DNA from: Dehalococcoidales bacterium
Lineage (GTDB): Bacteria > Chloroflexota > Dehalococcoidia > Dehalococcoidales > UBA3254
Assembly: GCA_016926695.1 (NCBI GenBank)
Contig: JAFGOB010000104.1
Location: 1 to 55,639 of the forward strand
Direction: 5' to 3'
Length of the DNA: 55,639 nt
Below are positions 42,461 through 51,442 of this stretch, in pieces. Within the stretch, counting starts at the first letter, position 1, and every line of letters begins with the position of its first letter. The position numbers and the translations under genes were made by a program. The notes below the pieces were generated by a model. The model did no database searches. It saw only the letters and a program-made list of their open reading frames with translations, and was not told the origin of the DNA.

Positions 42461-45181
42461 CTATATCAGCTTTAACTCACGGGCCAGCGCTATGGCGCGG
42501 GAGCGGTTGTCAGCATCCAGCTTTCGATAGATGCTGGCGGTATGAGCTTTGACAGTACCGGCGGTGATGAAGAGTTCAGCGGCTATTTGTTTGTTGGTCA
42601 TACCGCTCGCCGCCAGACGCAGGACCTCCAGTTCCCGTTCGCTGAGGTCTTCTACGATCCCTTTCCTGCCGGCGGATGACGTCCCGGGGAAAGCAGCCAG
42701 AAGTGTTGAGATATAGTCTTTACCGACGGACCGGACATCCGCCTCTTTCTGCCGGCGATGTTTAAAAGTAAACAACATCTCAGCCATCGGAAGGGCCTCG
42801 TCAACGAAAACACGGATATATCCCTCAGGTTCAGCCAGTCGAAGGGCTTTTTCCAACGCCGTCAGCGCGCCGGACTCATCGTTTTCAGCTTTAAAAGCCA
42901 GCGCCAGCAGCACAAGGACCTCAATCAACGTTCCAAACCTGCCTCCTTGCCCGGCAGCCTCAGCCAGGTCCGTTAATATGTCCCGGGCCTTAGCGGGATT
43001 TCCCTGCGCCAGATATATCCTTGATACTGCAATATGCTCCAGTTCCCTCAGCAACAAAGGACCGGTACTGGACTGCTGGCATTCCTCCATCCATCGTCCG
43101 GCGGCGGCAAGATTGCCCCGGGCTATCCATAGCTTCACCCGTTCTGTTTCCAGCATGGTCCCCAGAGGGGCAAATAAAATAGAATTCCGCTTTACATGTT
43201 CCGCTTTTTCCAGTGTCGCTTCAGATCCGTCCAGGTCTCCGCAGGCTTTCCGGACTCGTGAAAGCATTATGCAGGCAATTACCAGGTCAGATGGATAGTT
43301 CCAGGTTTTCATCCGTTCGATTGCACCCGCCGCCTTAGGCAGCGCAGCTTCAAGTTGATTCCATTCCCGGAGCAGATCGCTCATACCTGCATCTAACTTG
43401 GCTACTGAACCAAAATAGCGGGCGTTTTTTTCACCGGCCAGCTTCAGCGTATCCTCATAGAGCTCAGCCGCTTTCCGCAGTCTTCCCTCGATCTTCCACA
43501 ATGCAGCCAGCTCATAGCTGGCTGTCGATAATGTCATGATGTTGCCGGCAGCTCGTGCGAATTCAGCTACTTCATACAGCTTTTCGGTCGCCTTGCCCAT
43601 TTCCCCGTCAAGCCGGTATGCCCTGGCAAAAACAAAGGGAATAACGCTGCGTATGAGCGAATCCGTCCTGGCGACAAGTACATCCGCTTTAGCGGCCTGC
43701 TCAATAGCCCCGGCCGCGTCCCCGCACATGTCGGCAATAAAGGCACGCTGGGCGGCAACGTTCCCCAGTATATCCCTTGTTTCACCGTCCGGCCTATCTC
43801 CAGTTACGCCGGCCGTAACATCTCCTTCTATGCCTGCAAGATTATCCCGGTTAATCCGGCTCACGGCCTTCTCCAGCAGTGACTCGGCGTCAGGCGTCCT
43901 TCCGGCAAAAATAAAGGCCCAGGACAGGTCCACGCATAAACGAGGCCTGGTACCGATGATGGAATGCGGTATTTTTTCAGACCAGTCCAGGAGGGTACTC
44001 AGCTCCCCGCGGGTTATCAACGGAATGGTTTCTTTCTCCAGCAGATAGGCCGCCCTCTCATAATCGGCAGCAGCCAGAGCATGGGATATTGCCCCGGCGA
44101 TCATGCCGTTGTCTTCATACCACCGGGAGGCACGGATATGGAAGGTATTCAGCATAGCGGGGTATTGCTCCCGCAAGCGTGCCTGTAGAAGGTCAGCAAA
44201 CAGATGGTGATAGCGGTACCACTGACGCTGATCGTCCAGGGGCAGGACAAACATGTTGGCCTTTTCCAGCATGGCCAGTTTTTGCCGGCCGCCGGTCTGT
44301 CCCGTAACCGCACCACACAAGTCCCCGTGCAGCCGCTCAAGAATAGCAGTCTGAAGCAAAAAGGCCTGTATTTCATCCGTCTGCCTGTGCAGCACTTCTT
44401 CCAGCAGGTAGTCCATGATATAGCGGTGGCTGCCGGAGAAGGTCCGGACGAATTCTGACGGGTCATTCCTTCCCTGCATTGAGAGCAATGCCATACGCAA
44501 TCCTGCCGCCCACCCCTCGGTCTTTTCTGCGAGGAAGTCAATATCGTTTTCAGACAGTTCAGGTCCGTTGAAGTGAGTGAAGAGCGCTTTTGTCTCCCCG
44601 GACGTAAAACGCAGGTTGTCACCGCGTATCTCAACCATCTGGCCTCTAGCCCGCCAGCGTGCTAAAGGTAAAGGCGGGTCGCTGCGAGTGGAGACTACCA
44701 CATGCACCCGGGAAGGAGCGTTTTCAATCAAGAAAGAGACAGCGCCGTGGATATCCCTGTTCTCTATAAGATGATAATCATCAAGTACTATCAGAATCCG
44801 CTCGGTAATGCCGGCCAGCTCGTTCAGCAGCAGAGTGAGCAGCGGTTCAATATCAGGCACTCCGGATTGTGATGGGCTCAGCAGGGCGTCTGACATTTTA
44901 ACCGCGATGGGACCAGCCGGTTGAAGGCTGGCAATGAGATATCTCAGGAATTTCGCCGGGTCGTTATCGCCCTTATCCAGTGAAATCCAGGCGGTTATTC
45001 CCCGGCAGTCCGCAAGCCATTCACTGAGGAGGCTGGTCTTGCCGAAACCCGCCGGTGCGGATATCAGCAAGAGCCGGCCGTTCAGGCCGGACTGGAGCAG
45101 TGCCTGGAGTCTGGGACGGTATACCATTCCCGGAAAGCAGGATGGGACATGAAACTTGGTACTCAGTAATTCTTCTTTCAT
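42461..45181 (-). CDS. MalT-like LuxR-family ATP-dependent transcriptional activator
   Basis: A 906-residue STAND regulator. A Walker A, SAPAGFGKTSLLSEW, lies near residue 45 and LIVLDDYHLIENRDIHGAV near 130. A WD-type arm, then long TPR-like helices (about 400-820), lead to a C-terminal LuxR helix-turn-helix beginning LSERELEVLRLAASGMTNKQ. MalT-type proteins bind ATP and an effector, oligomerise and activate promoters. I start at 45181, where the usual KEELLSTKFHVP head begins behind GAGG; an upstream ATG adds 25 unrelated residues. Its target is unknown; the divergent small genes at 45348 onward are candidates. Confidence 0.9.
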   Translation of the reverse strand: MKEELLSTKFHVPSCFPGMVYRPRLQALLQSGLNGRLLLISAPAGFGKTSLLSEWLADCRGITAWISLDKGDNDPAKFLRYLIASLQPAGPIAVKMSDALLSPSQSGVPDIEPLLTLLLNELAGITERILIVLDDYHLIENRDIHGAVSFLIENAPSRVHVVVSTRSDPPLPLARWRARGQMVEIRGDNLRFTSGETKALFTHFNGPELSENDIDFLAEKTEGWAAGLRMALLSMQGRNDPSEFVRTFSGSHRYIMDYLLEEVLHRQTDEIQAFLLQTAILERLHGDLCGAVTGQTGGRQKLAMLEKANMFVLPLDDQRQWYRYHHLFADLLQARLREQYPAMLNTFHIRASRWYEDNGMIAGAISHALAAADYERAAYLLEKETIPLITRGELSTLLDWSEKIPHSIIGTRPRLCVDLSWAFIFAGRTPDAESLLEKAVSRINRDNLAGIEGDVTAGVTGDRPDGETRDILGNVAAQRAFIADMCGDAAGAIEQAAKADVLVARTDSLIRSVIPFVFARAYRLDGEMGKATEKLYEVAEFARAAGNIMTLSTASYELAALWKIEGRLRKAAELYEDTLKLAGEKNARYFGSVAKLDAGMSDLLREWNQLEAALPKAAGAIERMKTWNYPSDLVIACIMLSRVRKACGDLDGSEATLEKAEHVKRNSILFAPLGTMLETERVKLWIARGNLAAAGRWMEECQQSSTGPLLLRELEHIAVSRIYLAQGNPAKARDILTDLAEAAGQGGRFGTLIEVLVLLALAFKAENDESGALTALEKALRLAEPEGYIRVFVDEALPMAEMLFTFKHRRQKEADVRSVGKDYISTLLAAFPGTSSAGRKGIVEDLSERELEVLRLAASGMTNKQIAAELFITAGTVKAHTASIYRKLDADNRSRAIALARELKLI

Positions 45182-45347
45182 GCGGTGTATGCCTCGATTG
45201 ACCTGACAGGTGAGTCCATTATACACAAAAGCCGTCCTTGACTTCCATGCTCCCATGTGGAATAAACCCTCAACTATACCATTTAGCAGATGGCAGGAGA
45301 TACCAGGTACGGTATTCTGAAAGTAACCAGAGAACAGGAGGAATGAA

Positions 45348-45581
45348 ATGAGACCCCAAATGCCGGGAAAAGGTCAATACTTCGATTGCGAGATCAGGTT
45401 GAAAAATCACCTGGACAAGTGCTGGCAAGCCTGGTTCGAGGGCCTGAGGGTAAATAATCTGGACGACGGCGAAGTGCTGGTCTCCGGTTCTATACCGGAC
45501 CAGGCGGCGCTTTTCGGTCTGTTAAACAGGATCCGCGATCTGAACCTTAAAGTAGTATCTCTGAACGTCAGAGCACAATAA
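45348..45581 (+). CDS. Small conserved-type hypothetical protein
   Basis: A 77-residue protein with an excellent AGGAGGAATGA site. The sequence (GQYFDCEIRLKNHLDKCWQAWFEGLR, then GEVLVSGSIPDQAALFGLLNRIRDLNLKVVSLNV) has an alpha/beta ACT- or ferredoxin-like pattern of about two strands and two helices. It is divergent from the MalT-like regulator, with 166 bases between the two starts. Function unknown. Confidence 0.7.
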   Translation: MRPQMPGKGQYFDCEIRLKNHLDKCWQAWFEGLRVNNLDDGEVLVSGSIPDQAALFGLLNRIRDLNLKVVSLNVRAQ

Positions 45582-45663
45582 GGTCAAAGAACTCATTAAC
45601 ATAATCAAGAAAGCAGGCTGGAGAAATCAGTAAGATAAAAAATATAATTTAAGGAGAACAACA

Positions 45664-45864
45664 ATGCGTATCGCAAAAGTAACGTCCGTATTAGCCATGG
45701 TATTACTGGCCTCTCAGTCAATATGCGGTTATTACATTTCCCAAAATCCCGAGGCAGCCGCCAGCGGTAGTGCCGATTTTCACCTGACCCTGGGAATAAT
45801 CACTCTCATTGTCACCCTGGCTGCCACAGTAAGCTTTTTCCGGGCTGCCAGGAAAACGGCCTAG
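45664..45864 (+). CDS. Small membrane protein
   Basis: A 66-residue protein with two hydrophobic helices (residues 5-25 and 40-60) and a short polar loop with HLTLGI. AAGGAG is six bases before the ATG. It lies 82 bases after the previous small gene on the same strand. No family identified. Confidence 0.65.
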   Translation: MRIAKVTSVLAMVLLASQSICGYYISQNPEAAASGSADFHLTLGIITLIVTLAATVSFFRAARKTA

Positions 45865-46010
45865 AACGAACCGGACAAGATGTAAACAGTCAAATGATAA
45901 TCAACGAAATAACGACCAGCCTGCTTACTTGTATTGTAAAGACTCCTTGCCTTTGAATGAGGGAATATATCAAGATATTTCACAATTCCTTACCAGGGGA
46001 GGTCGTCCAG

Positions 46011-46949
46011 GTGAAAATAGGAAATTGTGTCTCAAAAACCGCAGTTTCGGCGCTGTCCCTATCCCGATACCATCACGAGATGAAAGCGGCCCGTAGCCGA
46101 CTTTCAGAGGGCAGTGACATTATTCAGACCGGTACCGGACCTATCGAGTATGCCGACATCGGCGAGGGATGTCCGGTACTGGTTATACATGGAGCAGGCG
46201 GCGGTTACGACCAGGGAATTATTCTGGCGCGAACGTTCCTGGGCGATCGCTTTCGCTGGATCGTTCCTTCACGTTTCGGCTACCTCCGCACACCCGTTCC
46301 CGCTAACGGGTCTGCCGCAGCCCAGGCGGATGCATACGCGGGCCTTCTGGAGGCTTTAAACATACGTCAGGCAGCCGTTATGGCTGTCTCTGACGGAGGC
46401 CCGTCCGCCCTTCAGTTCGCCCTGCATTACCCTGAAAGTATAACCTCTTTAATAATGATAGCGGCTAAGAGTCACACGCCGCCCACGGAGACCTTTTGGC
46501 AGAAGGCAGTCTTTTCGACTATATTCCGCTCTGACTTTTTATACTGGTCTATAACCACCTGTATGCAGTCTTTCCTGCTTTCCATGTTCGGGGTTTCTGC
46601 GAAAGTACAGGCCGGGTGCACTCGTGAGGAAAGAGAATCCGTCTACGATTTCATGCAAAGCATGCACCCCATAAGCTGGAGAAAAGGGGGGATATATAAC
46701 GACAGGGCCACCCTGTCAGGGCCTCTACTGAATGAATACCCTCTGGATAAAATCACAGCTCCCACCCTGGTTGTTCATGCACGGGATGATCTACTTCAGC
46801 CGTTCAGCCACGGGGAACATACCGCCGGAAATATTCCGGTGGCAAGACTGCTTGAATTCCCCAGCGGTGGTCACATGCTGGCAGGGCATGCCGGTGAAGT
46901 AAGATCGGAATCAGTGGACTTTATTATACGGCATGCCCTGTCTTGTTAA
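46011..46949 (+). CDS. Alpha/beta hydrolase
   Basis: A 312-residue protein with the oxyanion motif VLVIHGAGGGYDQG, a nucleophile elbow AVSDGGPSALQFA (Ser in VSDGG), an acid in VVHARDDLLQPF and the final His in SGGHMLAGH, all in the right order. A lid occurs between about residues 170 and 235. I prefer GTG at 46011 with GGGGAGG eight bases upstream; ATG 45957 is in frame but has no site. The substrate is unknown. Confidence 0.82.
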   Translation: MKIGNCVSKTAVSALSLSRYHHEMKAARSRLSEGSDIIQTGTGPIEYADIGEGCPVLVIHGAGGGYDQGIILARTFLGDRFRWIVPSRFGYLRTPVPANGSAAAQADAYAGLLEALNIRQAAVMAVSDGGPSALQFALHYPESITSLIMIAAKSHTPPTETFWQKAVFSTIFRSDFLYWSITTCMQSFLLSMFGVSAKVQAGCTREERESVYDFMQSMHPISWRKGGIYNDRATLSGPLLNEYPLDKITAPTLVVHARDDLLQPFSHGEHTAGNIPVARLLEFPSGGHMLAGHAGEVRSESVDFIIRHALSC

Positions 46950-46950
46950 T

Positions 46951-47241
46951 TCATTTTCCGTCATTGCTCCGCAAGAGTGCTACCCTACGGCGTATGGATT
47001 CATTGTGCTGCTCTTCGGTCATGGAAGGGTCTTTGAGTTTTATCCAGGTCTCACAGGGCAACTGTTCGCAATCCCCGCAGTTTTTGAATTTTTTTGACTC
47101 CACACAGGTATAAACCGGGCATATGTCCGTTCCGAAATATTTAGTCCAGTAGACCCTGCCCTTGATGTCTTCACATCCCCCCTGGCATTCCTTATTCAGG
47201 CTCGGGCAATCGGAGCAATCCGCCCCGCAAACACACAACAT
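46951..47241 (-). CDS. DUF3795 cysteine-rich protein (short)
   Basis: A 96-residue protein with MLCVCGADCSDCPSLNKECQGG, CPVYTCV and NCGDCEQLPCETW, the DUF3795 cysteine pattern. GGGAGGA sits before the ATG at 47241. It is one of three such genes within 6 kb (others at 50366 and 52422). The cysteines probably bind zinc or an Fe-S cluster; function unknown. Confidence 0.78.
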   Translation of the reverse strand: MLCVCGADCSDCPSLNKECQGGCEDIKGRVYWTKYFGTDICPVYTCVESKKFKNCGDCEQLPCETWIKLKDPSMTEEQHNESIRRRVALLRSNDGK

Positions 47242-47302
47242 TTCGGTTCCTCCCTGATATTCTTTCTTTTGCGGCATTACGTCTTGAATAAAACGTACCT
47301 GA

Positions 47303-47578
47303 TTATTGCTTCCACCTTTTCAGACCGGGAAACATCTCCTTCATGGCCTTGCGTGCCGCATCGGCATCCGGCCACGGATTACCCTTCGATACAAAAGGAA
47401 CGCAAAACTCGATCATCTGATCCATTGTCATATCGGTGGTAAATTTCCCATCCTTGTAACAGTAGGCGCAGTAGTCATGGTTCGGGCTGCCGTCGGCATT
47501 GGTCCCCAGGCTTTTTTCATCGGTCAAAGGCATCGAACAGGACTGGCAATAGCTTATGCTTTGTGTTTTTTCTTCCAT
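47303..47578 (-). CDS. Putative zinc-ribbon protein (Zn_ribbon_2 type)
   Basis: A 91-residue protein with YCQSCSMPLTDEKSLGTNADGS and DYCAYCYKDGKF, the paired CxxC of the family PF12674, then a helical tail. AAAGGAG precedes the ATG. These are frequently linked to regulators; a WYL-domain regulator starts on the same strand upstream. Confidence 0.8.
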   Translation of the reverse strand: MEEKTQSISYCQSCSMPLTDEKSLGTNADGSPNHDYCAYCYKDGKFTTDMTMDQMIEFCVPFVSKGNPWPDADAARKAMKEMFPGLKRWKQ

Positions 47579-47644
47579 TTTTTGCTCCTTTTAAAACATT
47601 TGAGCTAATTTTAAGCCATCCGTAATGACAACAGCCTGTCATAT

Positions 47645-48562
47645 TCAAGACGTTTTTTGATATAGTTTTAGGGCTTTTTGTATTCTGTCAGTGATTATCT
47701 CCCGAATATGAGGGGGGCTTAATACCTCCACGAAACAGCCGAAACCCAGGATATAGCCGTATACCCATTCATCCTCCGGAAAAGCCAGAGTAATTTCAAA
47801 AGTACCATCCGGATTTTTAACTATCATCTCCTCGTCAAAGTCATCATAAAGCCGGACCAGTACCTCCGGCTGAAATTTCAATACCAGGACTACGGGTGTT
47901 TTGGAGACGGTGTTCGAGCCGGTTGACACCCTTTCCGCCAGCTCTTTTCTCTGAAAAACCGTATCAGTCACGCATAAATTTTTAATCCGGGAGAGACGGA
48001 AAGTGCGGAAATCCATACGTCTGCGGCAGAATCCCCACAAATACCAGGAATGCCCCCTGAAAAGAAGCTGCATGGGTTCCATTTGACGGTGGCTTTTTAT
48101 GCCCTCCGCGTTGATATAGTCGAAGGAGATAACTTTAAATTCCAGAATGGCTTTTTTTATGTCTACTAACTTATTGTGATCGTTGGGTGAACTTCCCCAG
48201 GATGCAAAGTCGATATCCACCCAGTCAGTTGAAGCCGTTTTCTTAAAAAGGGCCCCGATCTTATCGAGTACACTTTCGATTTCGGGATAACGGGTAGACC
48301 GCAGGGTCTTAAGCGCCAGAAACAGGCTTTCGCTTTCCTGGCGGGTGAACAAGGTCTTGTTTAAAGTAAAGTCTTCCAGCAGTGAGATGCCGCCGCCGTT
48401 GCCTTTCTGTGTGTAAACCGGGACTCCTGCCGTGGAAAGGACGTCTATGTCCCGGTAGATGGTCCTTGAAGAAACCCCGAAACGTTCAGCCAGCTCCGCG
48501 GCGGTGATTGTCCCCCTGCTCAACAAAATAATCGTAATTTCAAGTAAGCGGTTGATTTTCAT
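47645..48562 (-). CDS. YafY-type transcriptional regulator (HTH_11 + WYL)
   Basis: A 305-residue protein. The N-terminal winged helix is RLLEITIILLSRGTITAAELAERFGVSSRTIYRDIDVL, followed by a middle WYL domain (SFDYINAEGIKSHRQMEPMQLLFRGHSWYLWGFC, about residues 145-180). A C-terminal WCX part reads LKFQPEVLVRLYDDF to YGYILGFGCFVEV. Such proteins sense nucleotides or nucleic acids. It is the upstream neighbour of the zinc-ribbon and DUF3795 genes and may regulate them. Confidence 0.88.
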   Translation of the reverse strand: MKINRLLEITIILLSRGTITAAELAERFGVSSRTIYRDIDVLSTAGVPVYTQKGNGGGISLLEDFTLNKTLFTRQESESLFLALKTLRSTRYPEIESVLDKIGALFKKTASTDWVDIDFASWGSSPNDHNKLVDIKKAILEFKVISFDYINAEGIKSHRQMEPMQLLFRGHSWYLWGFCRRRMDFRTFRLSRIKNLCVTDTVFQRKELAERVSTGSNTVSKTPVVLVLKFQPEVLVRLYDDFDEEMIVKNPDGTFEITLAFPEDEWVYGYILGFGCFVEVLSPPHIREIITDRIQKALKLYQKTS

Positions 48563-48683
48563 GGTCCGTTTCTTAACCTGTAAACGGATTTTTTCTCAAT
48601 AAACAGGCTCAGACTCTACATCTTATAGTGAAATCCGTAAAAAATCCAGATCCGGCTTTGGCAGGCCTGAAAATTGCGGCTGA

Positions 48684-49406
48684 TCAGGCGATCTGCCGGG
48701 AATACAGGATAGCATTGACACGTTTTCCGACAGTGGCAATGCAGCCCATCGAACGCAGACAGTAGGCCATTTTCTGAGCCAACCTTCTGGGTTTACCTGT
48801 TGCCTTTGCCAGATCGGAGACGGTAAATGGCTCAGGCAATCCCTCCGGGATTAAGGCGGCCATATCTTCAAGCGAATTGAAAACACGCTGTCCGGTTACC
48901 TTCAGCAACCTGCGCTCATGTGTAACCCATCCACCCCGCCGCCAGCCATGCGTGCCGCTGTGCCGCCGTACCTCTTCCTCCTCGATAAGCAGCAGCTCCA
49001 GCGAGAAATTGGTATTCATCAACAACCCGGGACAGCTCACAAGCTCATCGAAGATATCTTCAAAGACGCCGCGTTTGGGTGATTTGCGCCTTAAGGACTT
49101 GATGTCTCCACAATCCGCTTGCTTCAGAATCCACTTTATACAGGGTATGGGGTATACCAATCGCACCCGGTGGTCAACCAGCAGTTTTTCAAGTTTCTTT
49201 TTTATAGCGACGAAGTGACGTGTCTGTATTTCAACCAGTAAATCACCGCGCACAATGTCCACCACAAACCCGTCAACCTCCACTTCCAATCTGTCACCCG
49301 GCAGCGCGTACCAGCGTTTCAGGGCCTCATGAAGCGGTTTTTCATTCAGCAAACCGATCTTCTTCGAACTACGCCTTGTTTCTTCAGGCAAAGAGTAGAT
49401 ATTCAT
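48684..49406 (-). CDS. Hypothetical protein with nuclease-like core
   Basis: A 240-residue protein. Residues 40-85 read VEVDGFVVDIVRGDLLVEIQ then KKKLEKLLVDHRVRLVYPI. The D...(V)EIQ...K spacing and alternating strands resemble a PD-(D/E)xK nuclease core. The C-terminal part (LPEPFTVSDLAKATGKPRRLAQKMAYCLRSMG) looks like a winged helix. The ATG at 49406 has GGAAGG upstream. Function unknown; a DNA-processing or regulatory role is possible. Confidence 0.6.
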   Translation of the reverse strand: MNIYSLPEETRRSSKKIGLLNEKPLHEALKRWYALPGDRLEVEVDGFVVDIVRGDLLVEIQTRHFVAIKKKLEKLLVDHRVRLVYPIPCIKWILKQADCGDIKSLRRKSPKRGVFEDIFDELVSCPGLLMNTNFSLELLLIEEEEVRRHSGTHGWRRGGWVTHERRLLKVTGQRVFNSLEDMAALIPEGLPEPFTVSDLAKATGKPRRLAQKMAYCLRSMGCIATVGKRVNAILYSRQIA

Positions 49407-49436
49407 AGCGTAAAACCTTCCGGACATTCCGATAAA

Positions 49437-50273
49437 TTATCCGCGTTCAATCAGCCTGTGATACAGCTCCGGTCTGCGGTCATTGAAAAAGTCTACCTCG
49501 AATTCACCCGGTGTAACCACGGTATGTTTCCGGCGGGCATCCGCCGGACTTATTTCTGCGTAAATTATCTCTTCCCTATTCTCACCGGCTTCCGCCAGGG
49601 TATCCCCGAAAACACCCAGGATCTTGCTGCGTCCGAGAAAGGTAGTCCCCCTCTCGTTGCCGACCCTGTTTACCGCTGCTAGATATACTTTATTCTCATA
49701 AGCGCGGGCCACCAGGATGTAATTGGGGACCTTGGCCCGTCCCACCGGCCAGTTGGTCGGCAGGACCAGTATATCCGCTCCTTCCAACGCCATCGAGCGG
49801 GATACCTCCGGGAAATTGCAGTCATAACAAATAAAAAGCCCGATATTTCCCAGGGCAGTATTATAGACCCGGTAAGGGCCCTGGCCGGGATTAAGGAAGC
49901 GATCGATACCCATACAGGGAAGATGGCTTTTGCGGTATTGGCCGATCAGGCCCCCCGGCCCTATCAGCACGCACGAGTTGAAGCATTTTTCACCGTCTTT
50001 TTCCAGCAGGCCGAAAACCGTATAAACACCCAGTTCCCGGCAGGCGTCAGCAACCCTACCCGTGGCTGGTCCGGGGATGGTCTCCATGAAAGGCAGTGCT
50101 TCATCACGGCTGGCAAAAACGAAGCCTGACAGCGCGCACTCCGGAAATATTACCAGGTCTGCTCCCTGACCTGCTGACGCGCGGAGCAGCCTGATTAACT
50201 TGTCCAGGTTTTCCCGGTTGTTCGTGATCTCAAGGTCCATCTGGACCCCGGCTATTTTTATCCTGTCAGACAT
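49437..50273 (-). CDS. Carbon-nitrogen hydrolase (nitrilase superfamily)
   Basis: A 278-residue enzyme with the catalytic triad: E45 in FPECALSG, K115 in YRKSHLP and C149 in CYDCNFPE. A further conserved stretch is VLPTNWPVGR with VARAYENKVYLAAVNRVG. The length and motifs match the nitrilase/omega-amidase/N-carbamoyl hydrolase group. It cleaves an amide or nitrile; the substrate cannot be assigned. Confidence 0.9.
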   Translation of the reverse strand: MSDRIKIAGVQMDLEITNNRENLDKLIRLLRASAGQGADLVIFPECALSGFVFASRDEALPFMETIPGPATGRVADACRELGVYTVFGLLEKDGEKCFNSCVLIGPGGLIGQYRKSHLPCMGIDRFLNPGQGPYRVYNTALGNIGLFICYDCNFPEVSRSMALEGADILVLPTNWPVGRAKVPNYILVARAYENKVYLAAVNRVGNERGTTFLGRSKILGVFGDTLAEAGENREEIIYAEISPADARRKHTVVTPGEFEVDFFNDRRPELYHRLIERG

Positions 50274-50365
50274 ATTTCCGCCTCTTTATGTCAAATTAAT
50301 ACTCTATAAAGCCCGGATCACTTGATTGAGACTCCATTATGAATAATGTACCATTCATTCATACT

Positions 50366-51370
50366 TTACAGGTCACTCATCTCCGCTTTGCTAAATAACT
50401 TAAATCCTCTGCCTTTAAGATTACAACTGCCGGTGTAAACGGGTTCTCCGTACTTCTCAATTAGTTTTAAAACGTATGTCTTTAATGCAGTCAAAACTGC
50501 CGGACCGCCGGCGCTCTCTTCAATGCCAAGAATTAATGTCCAGTTTTTCCCTGATGGCTTGAATTCTATTTGAATACCGTATTGTTTCAGGCTGTTGATC
50601 ACCTCCTGAAACGGCTCAAATAGTGTATTATCCTTTTTCCTGACTAAACGGCTGCATTCCTTTTTATCTACACAAACCGCACTCTCCAGGACCAGGTTTT
50701 CATTTTCAGGTCTGCCGTAAAGACCAATAACCCAGATAAGCATGTGGAGATATGGCCTTTTCCGTTCGAGCAGGACTTGGTCGATATAGCTAACGGCTTT
50801 TGTAGAAAATATTTTTTCTAAAATCGAGTGAAGCTGTCTCATTTCTTCTTGTTTATCCGGGGTGAGATTGGTACTGGCTGGAAAAGTGACGACGTCCACA
50901 TCAGCCGAAAACGGTTTTGGCGGCGTAATCTCATCCGGTCCAAGAGCGGCATGCAATTGTTTTAGATGTAGCTGGCCTTCATACAGTTCTATATATTTTA
51001 GATATTCGTCATCTGGAATGGCGATATTTGCTGCTTTCTCTCTTTGCCGTCTCAATTCTGCCCCCGGGACTCTCTTCAGGTATTCTTCACACGGAAAAAG
51101 AGAACAATGTGCGCATGTCTCCACTTCATTATAGGTTGCACAAGCACGTACAGGGCATGCCCGGTCGGGCAGTAAGTTACCGGTTTTCCACGGTGCCGGC
51201 GATTGGCATCCCTCACATCTTACTATATCGGCTTTGAAATGAAGACCAAAATATTTCTCCCACAGGGCGCTGCCCCGTTCCCTATCCGCCATCGTGCGGG
51301 AATTGTCTTTATAAGCAGGACAGCAGTTACAGAAAAATCCGCATTTACTGTAGAGGGCTTTCTTTTCCAT
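50366..51370 (-). CDS. DUF3795 protein with extra C-terminal domain
   Basis: A 334-residue protein. The N-terminal 110 residues have the DUF3795 pattern (CGFFCNCCPAY, CEGCQSP, CPVRACA, CAHCSLFPC). The C-terminal part (LERKRPYLHMLIWVIGLYGRP, then IQIEFKPSGKNWTLILGI) is a separate alpha/beta domain, probably of the DUF3788 kind. The ATG at 51370 has GAGGTG upstream; an earlier ATG exists. Function unknown. Confidence 0.72.
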   Translation of the reverse strand: MEKKALYSKCGFFCNCCPAYKDNSRTMADRERGSALWEKYFGLHFKADIVRCEGCQSPAPWKTGNLLPDRACPVRACATYNEVETCAHCSLFPCEEYLKRVPGAELRRQREKAANIAIPDDEYLKYIELYEGQLHLKQLHAALGPDEITPPKPFSADVDVVTFPASTNLTPDKQEEMRQLHSILEKIFSTKAVSYIDQVLLERKRPYLHMLIWVIGLYGRPENENLVLESAVCVDKKECSRLVRKKDNTLFEPFQEVINSLKQYGIQIEFKPSGKNWTLILGIEESAGGPAVLTALKTYVLKLIEKYGEPVYTGSCNLKGRGFKLFSKAEMSDL

Positions 51371-51442
51371 ACCCACCTCTAATAGAATTTGATGGCTGTA
51401 CTTCATATATTGTATTGTTCAGCCCGGTATCGTTGCGAGGTT

